Assembly: GCF_030035675.1 (NCBI RefSeq)
Contig: NC_084491.1
Coordinates: 28,685,801 to 28,749,800, forward strand
DNA length: 64,000 bases
Direction: 5' to 3'
Source of the DNA: Rhineura floridana
Taxonomy: Eukaryota > Chordata > Lepidosauria > Squamata > Rhineuridae
The position numbers and the translations under genes were made by a program. Below are positions 48,701 to 60,700 of this stretch, in pieces. A model generated the notes under the pieces. It was given only the letters and a program-made list of their open reading frames with translations, was not told where the DNA came from and did no database searches. Each line of letters opens with the position of its first letter. Position 1 is the stretch's first letter.

Positions 48701-51700
48701 AGTGACTAACCAAGGCTTAGAGATGCAAAGGGTTGGTTCTGATGAGGAAACACCAGGTTCAATTCTTTATTAAGGTCAACAGGAATTTGAACTTGGCATT
48801 TACACATCCAAATCAACCCTCTGCACCTCCCAACTAGAAGACAAAAGTCAGCTAGTCGTCGTAAGAAGTTGAAAATTAAGGCAGTTGCTTCAGGAAGACT
48901 CTGAGACCCATCTGTAGGCTGCCTAAAGTTCCAGAGAGGAAGAGTGCGGTTTTGCTATGGGAGACAAAATGGAAGGGTTGATAGGTGGCTGTAGAAGGCA
49001 TTACTAATCCCACAATAAAAGAAAAGGACCTCCTGTTATTACAGAGTTCTTTTATCCTGCTGTTGTGAACAGCCACCAACACTTACGTTTCATTATGAGA
49101 AGTCTCCAATAAGGTCTGCTAGACCTCAGATTTAAAGACAAAAGAATAATCCATTTTACTCAGACTGGAGCTGGACACATGGAGCCCCTACTGCCTATGT
49201 GATAACATTTTGGTATTGTAAAAATAAGCTTCTGAAACAAATCAACTTGCATTAGGCACACTGCGTATATTTAGACATTTTGTACTAGGATGCCCGTTTA
49301 CAGGGCCAACCTCTAGTGTGTCTGGATTGTGAGAGTGGCTATAACAAAAAGGCTAATTCTGACAGCTTAGAAAGCCAAAACCACTCCAGTATGAATTTCT
49401 GGATGGTGCCACTAGTTGATGAGGCTGTGAAGGAGAGAATGGTATTCTGAAACAGGATAAAGAAGAAACTTAGGATAAAAGGACAGTATCCATAAGAACG
49501 TCAGCAGTTAGCCATCCCATAATTCTTGTTCCAGCCTTCCTTCCATTCCTCCTTCCACTTAGTCTTCACTAACTACACACCTGAGACCCAACTAATGACA
49601 AGAGCCAGCCTTTGACCCCGTTTCCATAACGTTCATGTGCACAGCCCAGCACAAATCGCTGGAGGTAGTGGGCAGCATCTGACTCACCACCACCACGTCA
49701 GTCTAGTACCAGAGGAACCCAAACATACCAATCAGGTGATCCTTCATCTTCTCCAAAACAGGGTCCATGTCATCTCTGGTTACGCTTTTAGAGCCTACAA
49801 GGCCTTTAAGCATCCCAAACATGCCTCCAAGGCCACCCTTCTTGGCACTGGGAAAAAATAGTGTCATAACATTACTGGAGGAAAAGTGGCAATTAAATAA
49901 GTTTAAATAAGTACACACGCACACACACTTGCAGTTACAGTGAGACAGGAGACAGTATTGCTTCACAGGATTCTTTCACTACTAATGGGTAGCTATTCAT
50001 CAAAAGGATGTGGGGTGAACAAGGAGTCAGTATTTATAATTACACAGCTTGAAAAATGCAGCATGGCAGCTGTTTGCATGCAACCTCTGTGGCAGGGATG
50101 GGCAAACTCTGGCTCTCCAGATGCTGCTGGACTACAATTCCCACTATCCTCTGACCAATAGCCATGCTGGATGGTAAAGGGAGTCCAGCAACATCTGGAG
50201 GGCCACGAGATCTCTCCCCACCCTACATGAACAGCTCGTAGCAGGTGTGGTAAAGAATGGCCCTGAAGGATTATACTCAAATTGGCATATTTAATTCCCC
50301 TTTACCAGAGTCTGCATTAACACGTAAATCAGGTCTAGATCATTTCACATGAGAACAATGTAAAGGACTAGAAACTTTGTTGCATCAAAGCTGGTGACCA
50401 CAGAGCATACATCCAAGAAAAGCCATTTGCATGCCATGTGTTTGTCTCAGTTGGGTGGAACCTTGTGCTGAATGTATATTCTCAAGTAGCAATTTCATTT
50501 TATTTTTAAAAGGGGATTCTCACAATGATGGGAAAAGATTTGGACACAAGTAGGGGTGGTGCGAAGATCAGACACTAGGTAGGGTCAAGCACAGGTCATC
50601 CAGTAGAACCATTATGATCATTTCATTGCAAACCTTTCTCCATACCAAGACGAACCACAAATTATTACTTAGTACATTTGTTAGCCGCTTTGTACAAAAA
50701 AGTCTCAAAACAGCTTAACAAGAAAAAATTATTCAAGCGTAGCAAACAAAGAGGCACAAATTTAGCATGCTTGGGCTCTGTCTTCTCTTGTGGTTGCTTT
50801 GTCTTGCTTTGATAGCACAGTTTGGGTTTCCCAAGGAGAATAGCTGCCAGTCTCGACAAAGAAAGCACACAAACACCTGGGCTACAAATTACTTTGCAAC
50901 TTGGAAAATTATAAGGGGTCTCAAGGGCCCAAGAGATCTTACCTTGCACCTGAACAGTTCTGAAACACCTTCTCCTCTTCTTCAGTTTCCTCTTCACTCT
51001 CATACTCAAGATCACGGAGACGGCCAGGCTCGCGATTGCTATCCCCAAGGACCTGCATTGGAGGATGAGAAGGCCAGGAATTACCTACATTTTATTTATA
51101 ACTGGGACCAGGCGGTCCGAACATATAACACCGATTCTGGCCCGCTTGCACTGGTTGCCTATATGTTTCCGGGCTCGATTCAAGGTGCTGGTTTTAACCT
51201 ATAAAGCCTTGCATGGCACGGGGCCTCAATACCTGATGGAATGTCTCTCCCGATACGAACCTACCCGTACACTCCGCTCAACATTGAAGGCCCTCCTCCG
51301 GGTGCCTACTCAGAGAGAAGCCCAGAAGGTGACAACAAGAAGAAGGGCCTTCTCAGTGGTGGCCCCCGAACTATGGAATATTCTTCCTGATGAAGTACAC
51401 CTGGCGCCAACATTACTATCTTTTCGGCGCCAGGTAAAAACCTTCCTCTTCTCCCAGGCATTTTAGTTTTAGTTTTTTAGCTTTAGCATTTTAGTATTTT
51501 AGCTTTTTAATACTTAATATCCATTTGTATGTGTATACATATGCTTTAATTTTTTGATAATATTATTGTATGTTTAAATTGCTTGATATGTGGTTTTAAT
51601 TGTATATCAGATGTTTTACTTGTTGTGAACCGCCCAGAGAGCTTCGGCTATGGGGCGGTATATAAATTGAATAAATAAATAAATAAATTGTGGCTCTCAT

Positions 51701-54700
51701 CTAAGATACTCAGGCTGTGTCCATATGAACCATTAGTTATATCTATAGGTGATATTCTGGAGGGTGTGTCTTCTGTACATTTTACACAAGTTCTAAAAAG
51801 GAGTTCATAGTGCTGAAGAAATCATAGTTCCTCTTGACACAGGTTTTTTATGGTAAAAAATAGTCACACACTATAGAGCAGCAGTGGGGAACCTGTCAAA
51901 GTTAGCCTGTGAGGGTAGACAGTGACCATGCAGGATTGAACTCCCTATGCATCAGCTGATGTGCAATGAGTTCAATCCAGCTGCAGGATCCAGCTGCATC
52001 TCTATCTGCCATATACTTGCCATCATATATGACAACAGGTGTGGGTCAGGTGGTCGTGGGGAAAATGACCTGCTGGGTCTGCTACAGGGGTGGGGAACGT
52101 CTGGCCTGTGGGCCAAATGCTGTCCTTAACACCTCTGTATCTAGCCTTCAAGAGATACCTCAGGCCAAGCCCCTCACTAGCTCTGCTCTGCGTTCTCTTT
52201 GAGTGCTTTTGAATAGTTGGAACGTGCCCTTGGCTTGTGATAATGCCTCTTTTGTAACTGGATGGAGAGATGTGTGTGGAAGGTGTAGAAGCCTGTGGCT
52301 TTTGTGTGGCTGGAATGTCTCACTTACCGTAGAAAGATAAGAGCCACATCCGTTGCCCCTCCTGTTCTGGCCCCTGGAAGATTGCCAACAAGGGAATATG
52401 GCCCTTGGCTGAAAAGGGCTCCTCACCTCTGCTCTATAATGGACCAGGAAGAGCAGCCCAGGCATGCTGGCACACTCCGCTTCATACAAGTTGTGCAGGT
52501 ATTCAGGTCTTGAGCAAGACCTTTTTAAAAAGGAGCCAGTACTTCTGTTCCTTTCTTGCTTTAACTCTTACATGAGAGGAATTGAAGTCAAGAGCATTAA
52601 GAAGAAAGTGCAATTGTGAAAATGAAATCAACTGCTTGTGTGAATGTGGCCAAGTCATGCCGTATTACCAGATGAGGCTGTTTTTATTACAAGATCACAA
52701 GAACAGCAGCACTTGTAAAAGAAAGATGCTAAGGATTGCACTTCATGCCTCTGCAGCACTTCCAAGGGCCTCCAGTAAATTCCGACCCTCAGTCCATCTG
52801 CTCAACAGCCCCAGTTAACTTTTCACTTTCTCACAGTGCAACTCAGTCACTGTTTAGGAAACTGTATCTGCTTTGACAAGGTTTGCATCAAAATCCCAAA
52901 ATGGAGACCTTGGTAAATCTTTGCTGAAGATTTGAGAGCAAGGCATTTTACTGTAGCTCTGCAAAACTATGCCCGAGCCTTAAATGGAACTATCAGGAAG
53001 TCAAGTGCCTGAGGATCTTACCATATCTGGATCGTATTCCTCCATGGGACAAGTGTCTGTGTTTCCATTGGTAGTGGAGTTACTATAATCAAGTACTTTG
53101 GCATTAGAATTCCCCAGATCCCACACTCTGGGCTTCTTCCCCTTGTCCTTCTGGGCATCCGGCTTTGGAGACTTGCTACGGAAGGTAGAAGAGACGTTCC
53201 GTTAGATTTTAACAGTCAGGGAGGAAAAAAACTCCAGAAGAATTCCTGCTCTGATTCGTGTCTACCAGCGAACCCTGCTGGATTATAGACAACGGTACTG
53301 AGCAAGACAGAGTTTGTGTTCTACATTGTATTTTCTTCTACCTGTCAATCCAAGGAAACACAGTACCCTAGAAAAACAAAAGGAAGCCTGGTCCAAGACA
53401 GTAAAACAAACTACTGCACAGAAGTCCACTTAGCTCCCAGCCTGCCTCTGCCTGATTCAAAAAACCACAGCAACTGTCATTCTAAGCTCCTTCAAGCCCT
53501 GGCTCAAATTTAAGTTTTGGGTTGGTTTGCTTTCAGTTCATTCCAGAAACAGACCCCTGCAGTGAAGCAACTTGAATGAGGACAGCCTAGTTCTCAATGA
53601 AGTGGTAAACCTGTGTGTGTCTGGGCGATATGATTTCAGATTGGAAGCAGAGGCACACATGATGAAATTCTCCTTCAAGCAAAACCAAAACAAAATCCCT
53701 ATGTTAAGAAAACTAGCCCTTTGGGGGGAAGGGTTCTAGCCTAGCCTTCTCTCCGACAAGCTCCTTTTTATGGGCATGGGGAAAAAAATTAAAATGCATG
53801 GAGGAGCATGGGATCCACAGACTGCCACCTGAAGCAGTACAGCCCAGACACATTTTTACCACTTCAGTCAGAAGTAGGGACGAGAGCATGCTTGTTGCAA
53901 GGCACATAATTCCAGCTCAATAAGGGATGCTTTACATGGTTGCAAATTTATCTGGTCCTCTGTTTACTTTATAGAAAATAAAAACACCCACGCTTTTAAA
54001 ACACATGTACCTGCCTTTTGGACTGTGGGCTAATTGTGCATCCCTCTGGAGGAAACAAATGTTTTTTTCCTCATGTGAATTATAGGGTATGTAGACAAAT
54101 ATATTATTTATCATAAAGCTGTGCATGCATAAATAAATCCCACCAATTGCATGAAGCCATGTACTTTGCTCACAAGGCACAATACTGAACCCTTAGATGA
54201 CATACATGGAGAAAGGCAACATAGGAAGCTGTCTTAAGCCGAATCAGGCCGCTGGTCCATCTAGATCAGTATTATCTACTCTGGCTGACAGTGGATCTCT
54301 AGGATTCAGACGGGACATTCCCAGCCCTACCTGGAGATGCCAGGGATTGAATCTGGGACCTTTTGCCTGCATAGCAGATGCTCTACCACTGAGCTATGGC
54401 CCCTTCCCCTATAGACCATGTGACCATCCCCTCTGGATGACAAGCCAAAGGACAGCCAATAGAGTATGTTTATTAGCAATGGGCTCACTTACTTAGACTT
54501 CTCTCCCCCCTTCAGGCATTTCCTAAAGAATTCCTGCCGGTTCTTCTGCACGATCTCATCCTTGGTTAGTTCTTCCCTGTCCCCAGCTGCAACAGGAGGG
54601 TCCTGCTTAACAGCTGGGGTTGCTTTGGGGGCTGGAGCCGCTTCACTTCCCAGAGCTGGAAAAAAAACCCAGTAAGGCACAATGTTTTAAGAGAAAAGAA

Positions 54701-57700
54701 TCAAATGCTGCTTTTAAGGGCCTTAAGAGAACAGTCAGGTGGTGGTGGGTTTTTTTTAAAAAAAAAACAATGCTGAGTTGGTTCACCTCTGCAGATCATA
54801 AATTCCACAAAAACCTGTAAAATGAAATGTTTAAACCAGGGATAGGGTTTAAATCAGCCCCAGCCAGCATGACCAGTGGTTGAGGGAATGGGAATTGCAG
54901 CCCAGTAATGTGTGAGAGGGCCAGAGGTTCTCCATCTCTGCTTTAAACCAAAATCAAAGAGGACACAATCCTCACAATGGTGAGGTTAGTCATCCATTCC
55001 TGATACTTTCATTCCTCAAGTAACATGGTGCCCCCAGTACTCACTACAGAAGCAACTGCCTGGCAGAACGGCCCTATTGAACCAACAGGGCTTGGGGCAA
55101 TGCTATGGCCGATTCTGCCTCCTCCACAGGAGCAACTAGGAATAACACAAACGCAATCATTCTTCAGCCTCCCGGGCTTACAGATAGACACGGCCGGTCG
55201 CTTGCATACTGCAGTATCAACTCACCTTCTTTTTTGGAACCTTTGCTTTTCTTGTTCTTAGTTTTCTCTTTGGGTTTCTCCCCCCGAGTTTCTATCATAG
55301 ACTTCACGGTTTTTTGGGACTTTGCCGACTGTTCAAACGTCTTCATTGCAGTGGGAGCTCGGGCTTTGCTGCTCTCCTCTGCTTCCCTGGTCGAAAAGAG
55401 GAAAAGGTTTACACAGCTGTGCATTCATTGGTCACCACTGAAAACAAATGTCCTTTAGGGCCAGTGTGGCTGGGCATCTGCTGAGGGCTCACGCACCCAG
55501 TCAAGTTCCCGCTGATGAGGGTCCCCCTGGATCGGCTGCTCCTCTTCACCACTGCAACCTGCTTGCTCGCTTGCCCTCTGCCCCAGACGATGGTGAGAAG
55601 GAGCAGTGGCAGATGTTGCTGACTACTTGCTCGTTGGCTCTCTGCCTGACAAGCAATCAGGCGTCTGCAGGGCTGAGGAAGAGGTGCAGCAGCAACAGCT
55701 GGTAGCGATGGTGGTGAGGAGTTAGACCCACAGAGAATGGGACCCATGGAGTGTACGTTGACCAAACTCCTTCACAAACTGGAGCTGGCACAGATACGTA
55801 TGTTCTGCATGGAATTTGCTTCCTAAACTTCTTTTTACTAGGCACTTTAAGAAATAATCTTGGGCTGTGGGGCCAAAGGGCGCATTCCCATAAGCAATGA
55901 ACCCCCTAGCTATTTTCCCCTTTCAAAAACCAACACAGGCTCATCCATGACAATGTGGCCACATGGTGACTTTTCCTTGTTGTTCTCCCCTCTTGAAAAT
56001 TCCCTGTGAATGTGTCTTCCACAGGGCCAGATTTAAGAATCAGGGCTGTGGAGTCGGTACGCCAAACCTTCGACTCTGACTCCTCTATTTTTCTACTGTC
56101 CGACTCCGACTCCTTCATAAATGGCAAATGTATATTAACTAGTAATACCAAATTTACTTTAGTAAAATGGTAGCACAAGGCATTTCATCACCACCACGTG
56201 AACCATCAGGCTAGATTGATAGAACATAAAATATATTTATTTGATTAAAATTTCTGAACAAGAAAACTTTCCTAATTTCCTATGAAAGTTTTTATTTTGA
56301 AGTCGGAGTCGGTACATTTCTTCCGACTCCGACTCCACCCAAAATTGTTTCCAACTCCAACTCCACGACTCCGACTTCACAGCCCTGTTAAGAACAGTGA
56401 AAAAAACCAAGCTTTCGTCAAAACATGGTTGAAAACTAATCTAGAACTCAGGAGGTTCTTCTTCTTTTGGGTTTTTATGGCGATGCAAAGCCAAAAAGGC
56501 CCTGTAACCACCATCTACTGATGACTAAAAAAAACCAATCTAATCACAATAGACCAACTAAATTACAGACTTGCAAAAAATGCCAAATGGCAGAGAAAAC
56601 TAGAGTCTGCAAACAACAGCAGATTTTCTAAACAATTTTATTAAAAGCAAAGGCGGGGGGAAGAAACTAAAGAACTGTTGAAGACCAAACAAAGGTCACA
56701 TTTAGACAAAGCAACAAATTATGGTTTGCCACTATAAGAATGTGCCACAGCAGGCCTTGGTCTCATGCGCTTCCCCAACCCCAACGGGGGAGAGAATGTG
56801 ACACTTCTGTTCACAGCTTGTAACAACCCAGAGTTTCCTGCCTCATCCAAATACAGCAAATTGTAGTTATTGCAAATGACAGTTAAAGCAAGATGTCAAA
56901 CCATAATTTGATCCTGACTGAATAGCCTACTTTGTTAACTATGGTTTGCCCAAATACAGTTTTCCATAGTCACACAAATAAACATCTACAGTTTGCTATG
57001 AATCGCAAGTGGAAGCTTCAGATTTTCTCTTCTTATCCTGAAGGGAACATGCAAGCCAAGGCTTGTTATGGCACCATCTTGTGATAATAAGCCATTGTTT
57101 TGTCTGAATGTGGCCAAACTGGTCTTCAAGGACAAGAAGACTTCTTCAGTCTCACCTCATGAGCTGTCTCCTAAAGGGAGATAGTTGCCCATGTAGAGCT
57201 TATCTGAAACACACTGGGTTTTAGCCTTTTTTTAAAATCAGTTTTTGAACAGATAGTTTTAGCATATTGTGAGTTTTGTTAGAAGAGGGAATGTTGAAAC
57301 TGCCTTGGCTTAGTTTCAATGGATTCCTCCAAACCCATAAGTAATATATGCAGCTTTGCTAGTGGTGGAAGGGTGAATTTTTCAGTCAGTTCCCCGGTTT
57401 ACAATGCAACTCCACCCAAGTGGGAGGGAAGAATCAATTCATTTTGAAGCTGGCTAAACTTAACACAGGAAAGATTACATAAGCAGTTCCTAGCAGGACA
57501 CACTTCCTTCCTGCCCACCTCTGTTCAGTCAGACTGTCCCTCTCTTATTCAGCCAAGTCCCCAGCTTACAGCTCCAAAATACAAGGTATGTGAGGCAAGA
57601 CAACGTTAACAGGATCAACTGACAAACTTGAAGAATATCCCATTACCGTAGAAGACGTAAAAAATCCTCCTTAAAATCAAAGGTGCCATTGAGAATCCCA

Positions 57701-60700
57701 AGAGTTCCCTTCTGTTGGAACTCATTTCGATATTTATCTCTGAACTCCTTATGAACATCATCTATCAACTTATCCACGTAGGTTAGAGTCAGGATTTTCT
57801 GAAATCCAACCTGCAAAGACGAACAGTGTTGTTAAATGTGAACCAAAAATAACCACATTCATTTGTGAGCGAGAAGCTGCCCCTCTCCTAATGCCTCGTT
57901 GCTCTTAAGGAACATTTCTCAGACGTGGCCATAATGATAAAGTGCAATGCAAGCCTGAGAAAGAAGGTCAGTTCTGTTCAGAGTGTTCCAAATCGAAGGA
58001 ACATTCTGCAACCTCAACAATAGACTCATGACTAAAAAAGTTCTCCATTTACTTTGCTACAGAGTCTTTTGGAAACATGAGGTCTTCATCTCATATAGAA
58101 CAGCTGACTTACCACAAAGACAAGTTCAAATTGATTGTCCAGCTTGTATTTAAGTGTAAGGGCTTCATGGGTGAAAGAATTGCTGCCACCCCGCTCCTGA
58201 GAAGAAAATAAGAAAAATACTTTAGGAGGACCTACAAGCAAGAAACAAATCCTGCGCTACAGAAGCCGTGGAGATTCAGCTTTTTTTTTGGTAATGAATA
58301 AGCATCCTGTTTACTGCTATTGCTTTGCAGGGAAGTGCAAAAACATTTCAAATTTGAGGAAACAGTATCCATTCTTCAGGTTCCAGAAGTGTTTGTAAGC
58401 GTATGTTGTTTCAAGACACACAATTCAGGTCACAGCTAACAGCTATACCACAATTCATTCAGCGATATGGGTTTCCAGCACGATTTAGACTGTTGTTCAG
58501 TTACAGTAGCTCACATGTTGTCAGACATTATCTACACTGAGATCTTGTATCTCTATTTTTGTTGTTAGAATAGCACAACACCCCATCAGGTAGGCTCAGT
58601 GCAACATCCAAACAACCTTTATTTCCTGCGACTGAGACAAGGAAACGTAGCTTGCTACTACAGAAATCAGACTTAAAAGTGTGAGCTGGAGAATGTTCAG
58701 TCTCAGCATTTCTAGTTAAACTCTGAGAAAGAAGAGCTGCAGCCCAGTGGTAGAGCACGTGGTTGACATGCAGAAGACCCCAGGTTCAATCCGCAGCATC
58801 TCCAGGTTGGGCTGGGGGAGATCTCTACCTGAAACCTTGAAGAGCCGCTGCCAGTCAGTGTAGACAATACTGAGCTAGATGGACCAATGATCTGACTCAG
58901 TATAAGGCAGCTGCCTATGTTCCTATAGGACAGTCTTATAAAAGCTATTTTTGGAAGTTCCAGGACCGATATAACTTTTAAAATAATCCACAGCAAAAAC
59001 CTGAAAAACAAAGCAAAACATTTCACTCACTTATCCCCCCGACCCCTTTGCAGGCTTTTAAATATTGTCTGGCATCACATCTTCCCCTTTTCCCCCCATT
59101 GGTGATTTAAGTGCAGCTGGATCCGAGGTACACAGTATTGAGCCAGATGGACCAATGGTCTAACTTGGTGTAAGGCAGCTTCCTATGTAAAGATCTCTGG
59201 CTGAGATCCTGGAGAGCATTCATCAATCAAAACTGATTATCATTGGCTGCTTGAACCACTGGTCTGCCTCAGTATAAAAGTTACATTTTTACCTAACCAC
59301 CCATCAATGTTGTATCTTCATGAACAAGCAAAAGCTAAAAGGTAGGGAAAATACTAGCGAAAAAGATCTAGAGGTGGCCATTTACTACCTAAGTATGACA
59401 CTTGCCGGCAAGCTACATGGAATAAGATGACCACATGAGTGTTGCACAGTGCAGAAGCAATTTTGGCCATCCTTTCAGTAGAACAGACTTACAAACAGTT
59501 AGCATAAGAAGAGACACAAGACTATCCAAGGAAACTTTCGAACACAAAAGAATAAATATTGCTATGTAACTCACAAAAAAGGTGTTATGAAAAAAGGAAC
59601 AATCTTTGACAGTGCAGAACCACATGGCACCCCAAGACAGAGGGAAGGTGGAAAAATATCACCTTCCAGCTTAGAAAACAATTTTTGAAATGCAGACATA
59701 GAAGGGAAGTAGGGTAGTCCTATGGCAAAAGTGTTTCATCTTGGACTTAAATGGCCTAGATTCAAATGGCACCTGCCTGAAACAGACAAGATGGCCTTGG
59801 CCAAATCATAAATCTCTCAGTTTCAAATCCTTTTCTTACATAAAAAGAGGGGGGGGGAGAACAGTATGGTGCTGAATGTGAAGCACTTCAAAATAAAAAT
59901 CAGCCATGAAAAGCATAGTATACATAGTAAGCTATTTGTCCTTTAATTATGGCCAAGAAAACACTGAAATTCAGTTTAAAAAAAGCTTTTATGAACACTA
60001 ATTTAATCTCTGGCCAGGACAGACATGAGAGTTTGGGGTGAGCAATGATATAACTGGATCTTTAGAAGCTAGACAAATTATGGCTAACAGACAGGTTGTG
60101 AAGTCAGGCATTTTAATGCTCAGCACTTTAAAACAAACTCGTTTGCTTTTTATAAACTACTTCCTTTGAAATTTTCTGTACAATCACAAAACAGAATTCC
60201 AAGTTGCTTATTGGACTTAAATCTGCTCTTACAGGATCTTCGTGAACCATAACTAAGGATCAAAATGACCACGTTACAAAATGCTGCCAGAACTGAGTAT
60301 ACTCTCCGCTCATCCTGCCTGCTCTAAACACTTATCATTAGATTTGGAACCCAGAAGAGAGATTAAGTTTAAGAAGTATCCATTCTCCAATTTCAGTTAG
60401 GGGATAGAATTGAAAAAAGGATTACAGTAGGGGTGGGGAACCTTTGTGGCTCCAGAGTACAGAGCTTTATAACTGTGATGTCACATGATTGACAGCTGGG
60501 TTGTCCTGCCCACCTGTCAAAATCCTTTGTGCAGGTTCACAAGTTTGGAAACCACAGTGCAAGGAGTGTTGCCAGCCTTATGATTTGGAAGCCTCCCTGT
60601 CTGTGCTTTCCTCCCTCATCCCGAATTGTCAGTAGTTGAAAGGATCCACGGAGATGCTCGCAAAGCCCTTTGCAAGGCTCCCCTCGCTTCTCCTTTCCAT

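Noticed and set aside
58740-58810. tRNA gene, because A- and B-box-like motifs are present
   Set aside because: The same head recurs about ten times with a common non-tRNA body, has no intact cloverleaf, and belongs to a SINE.
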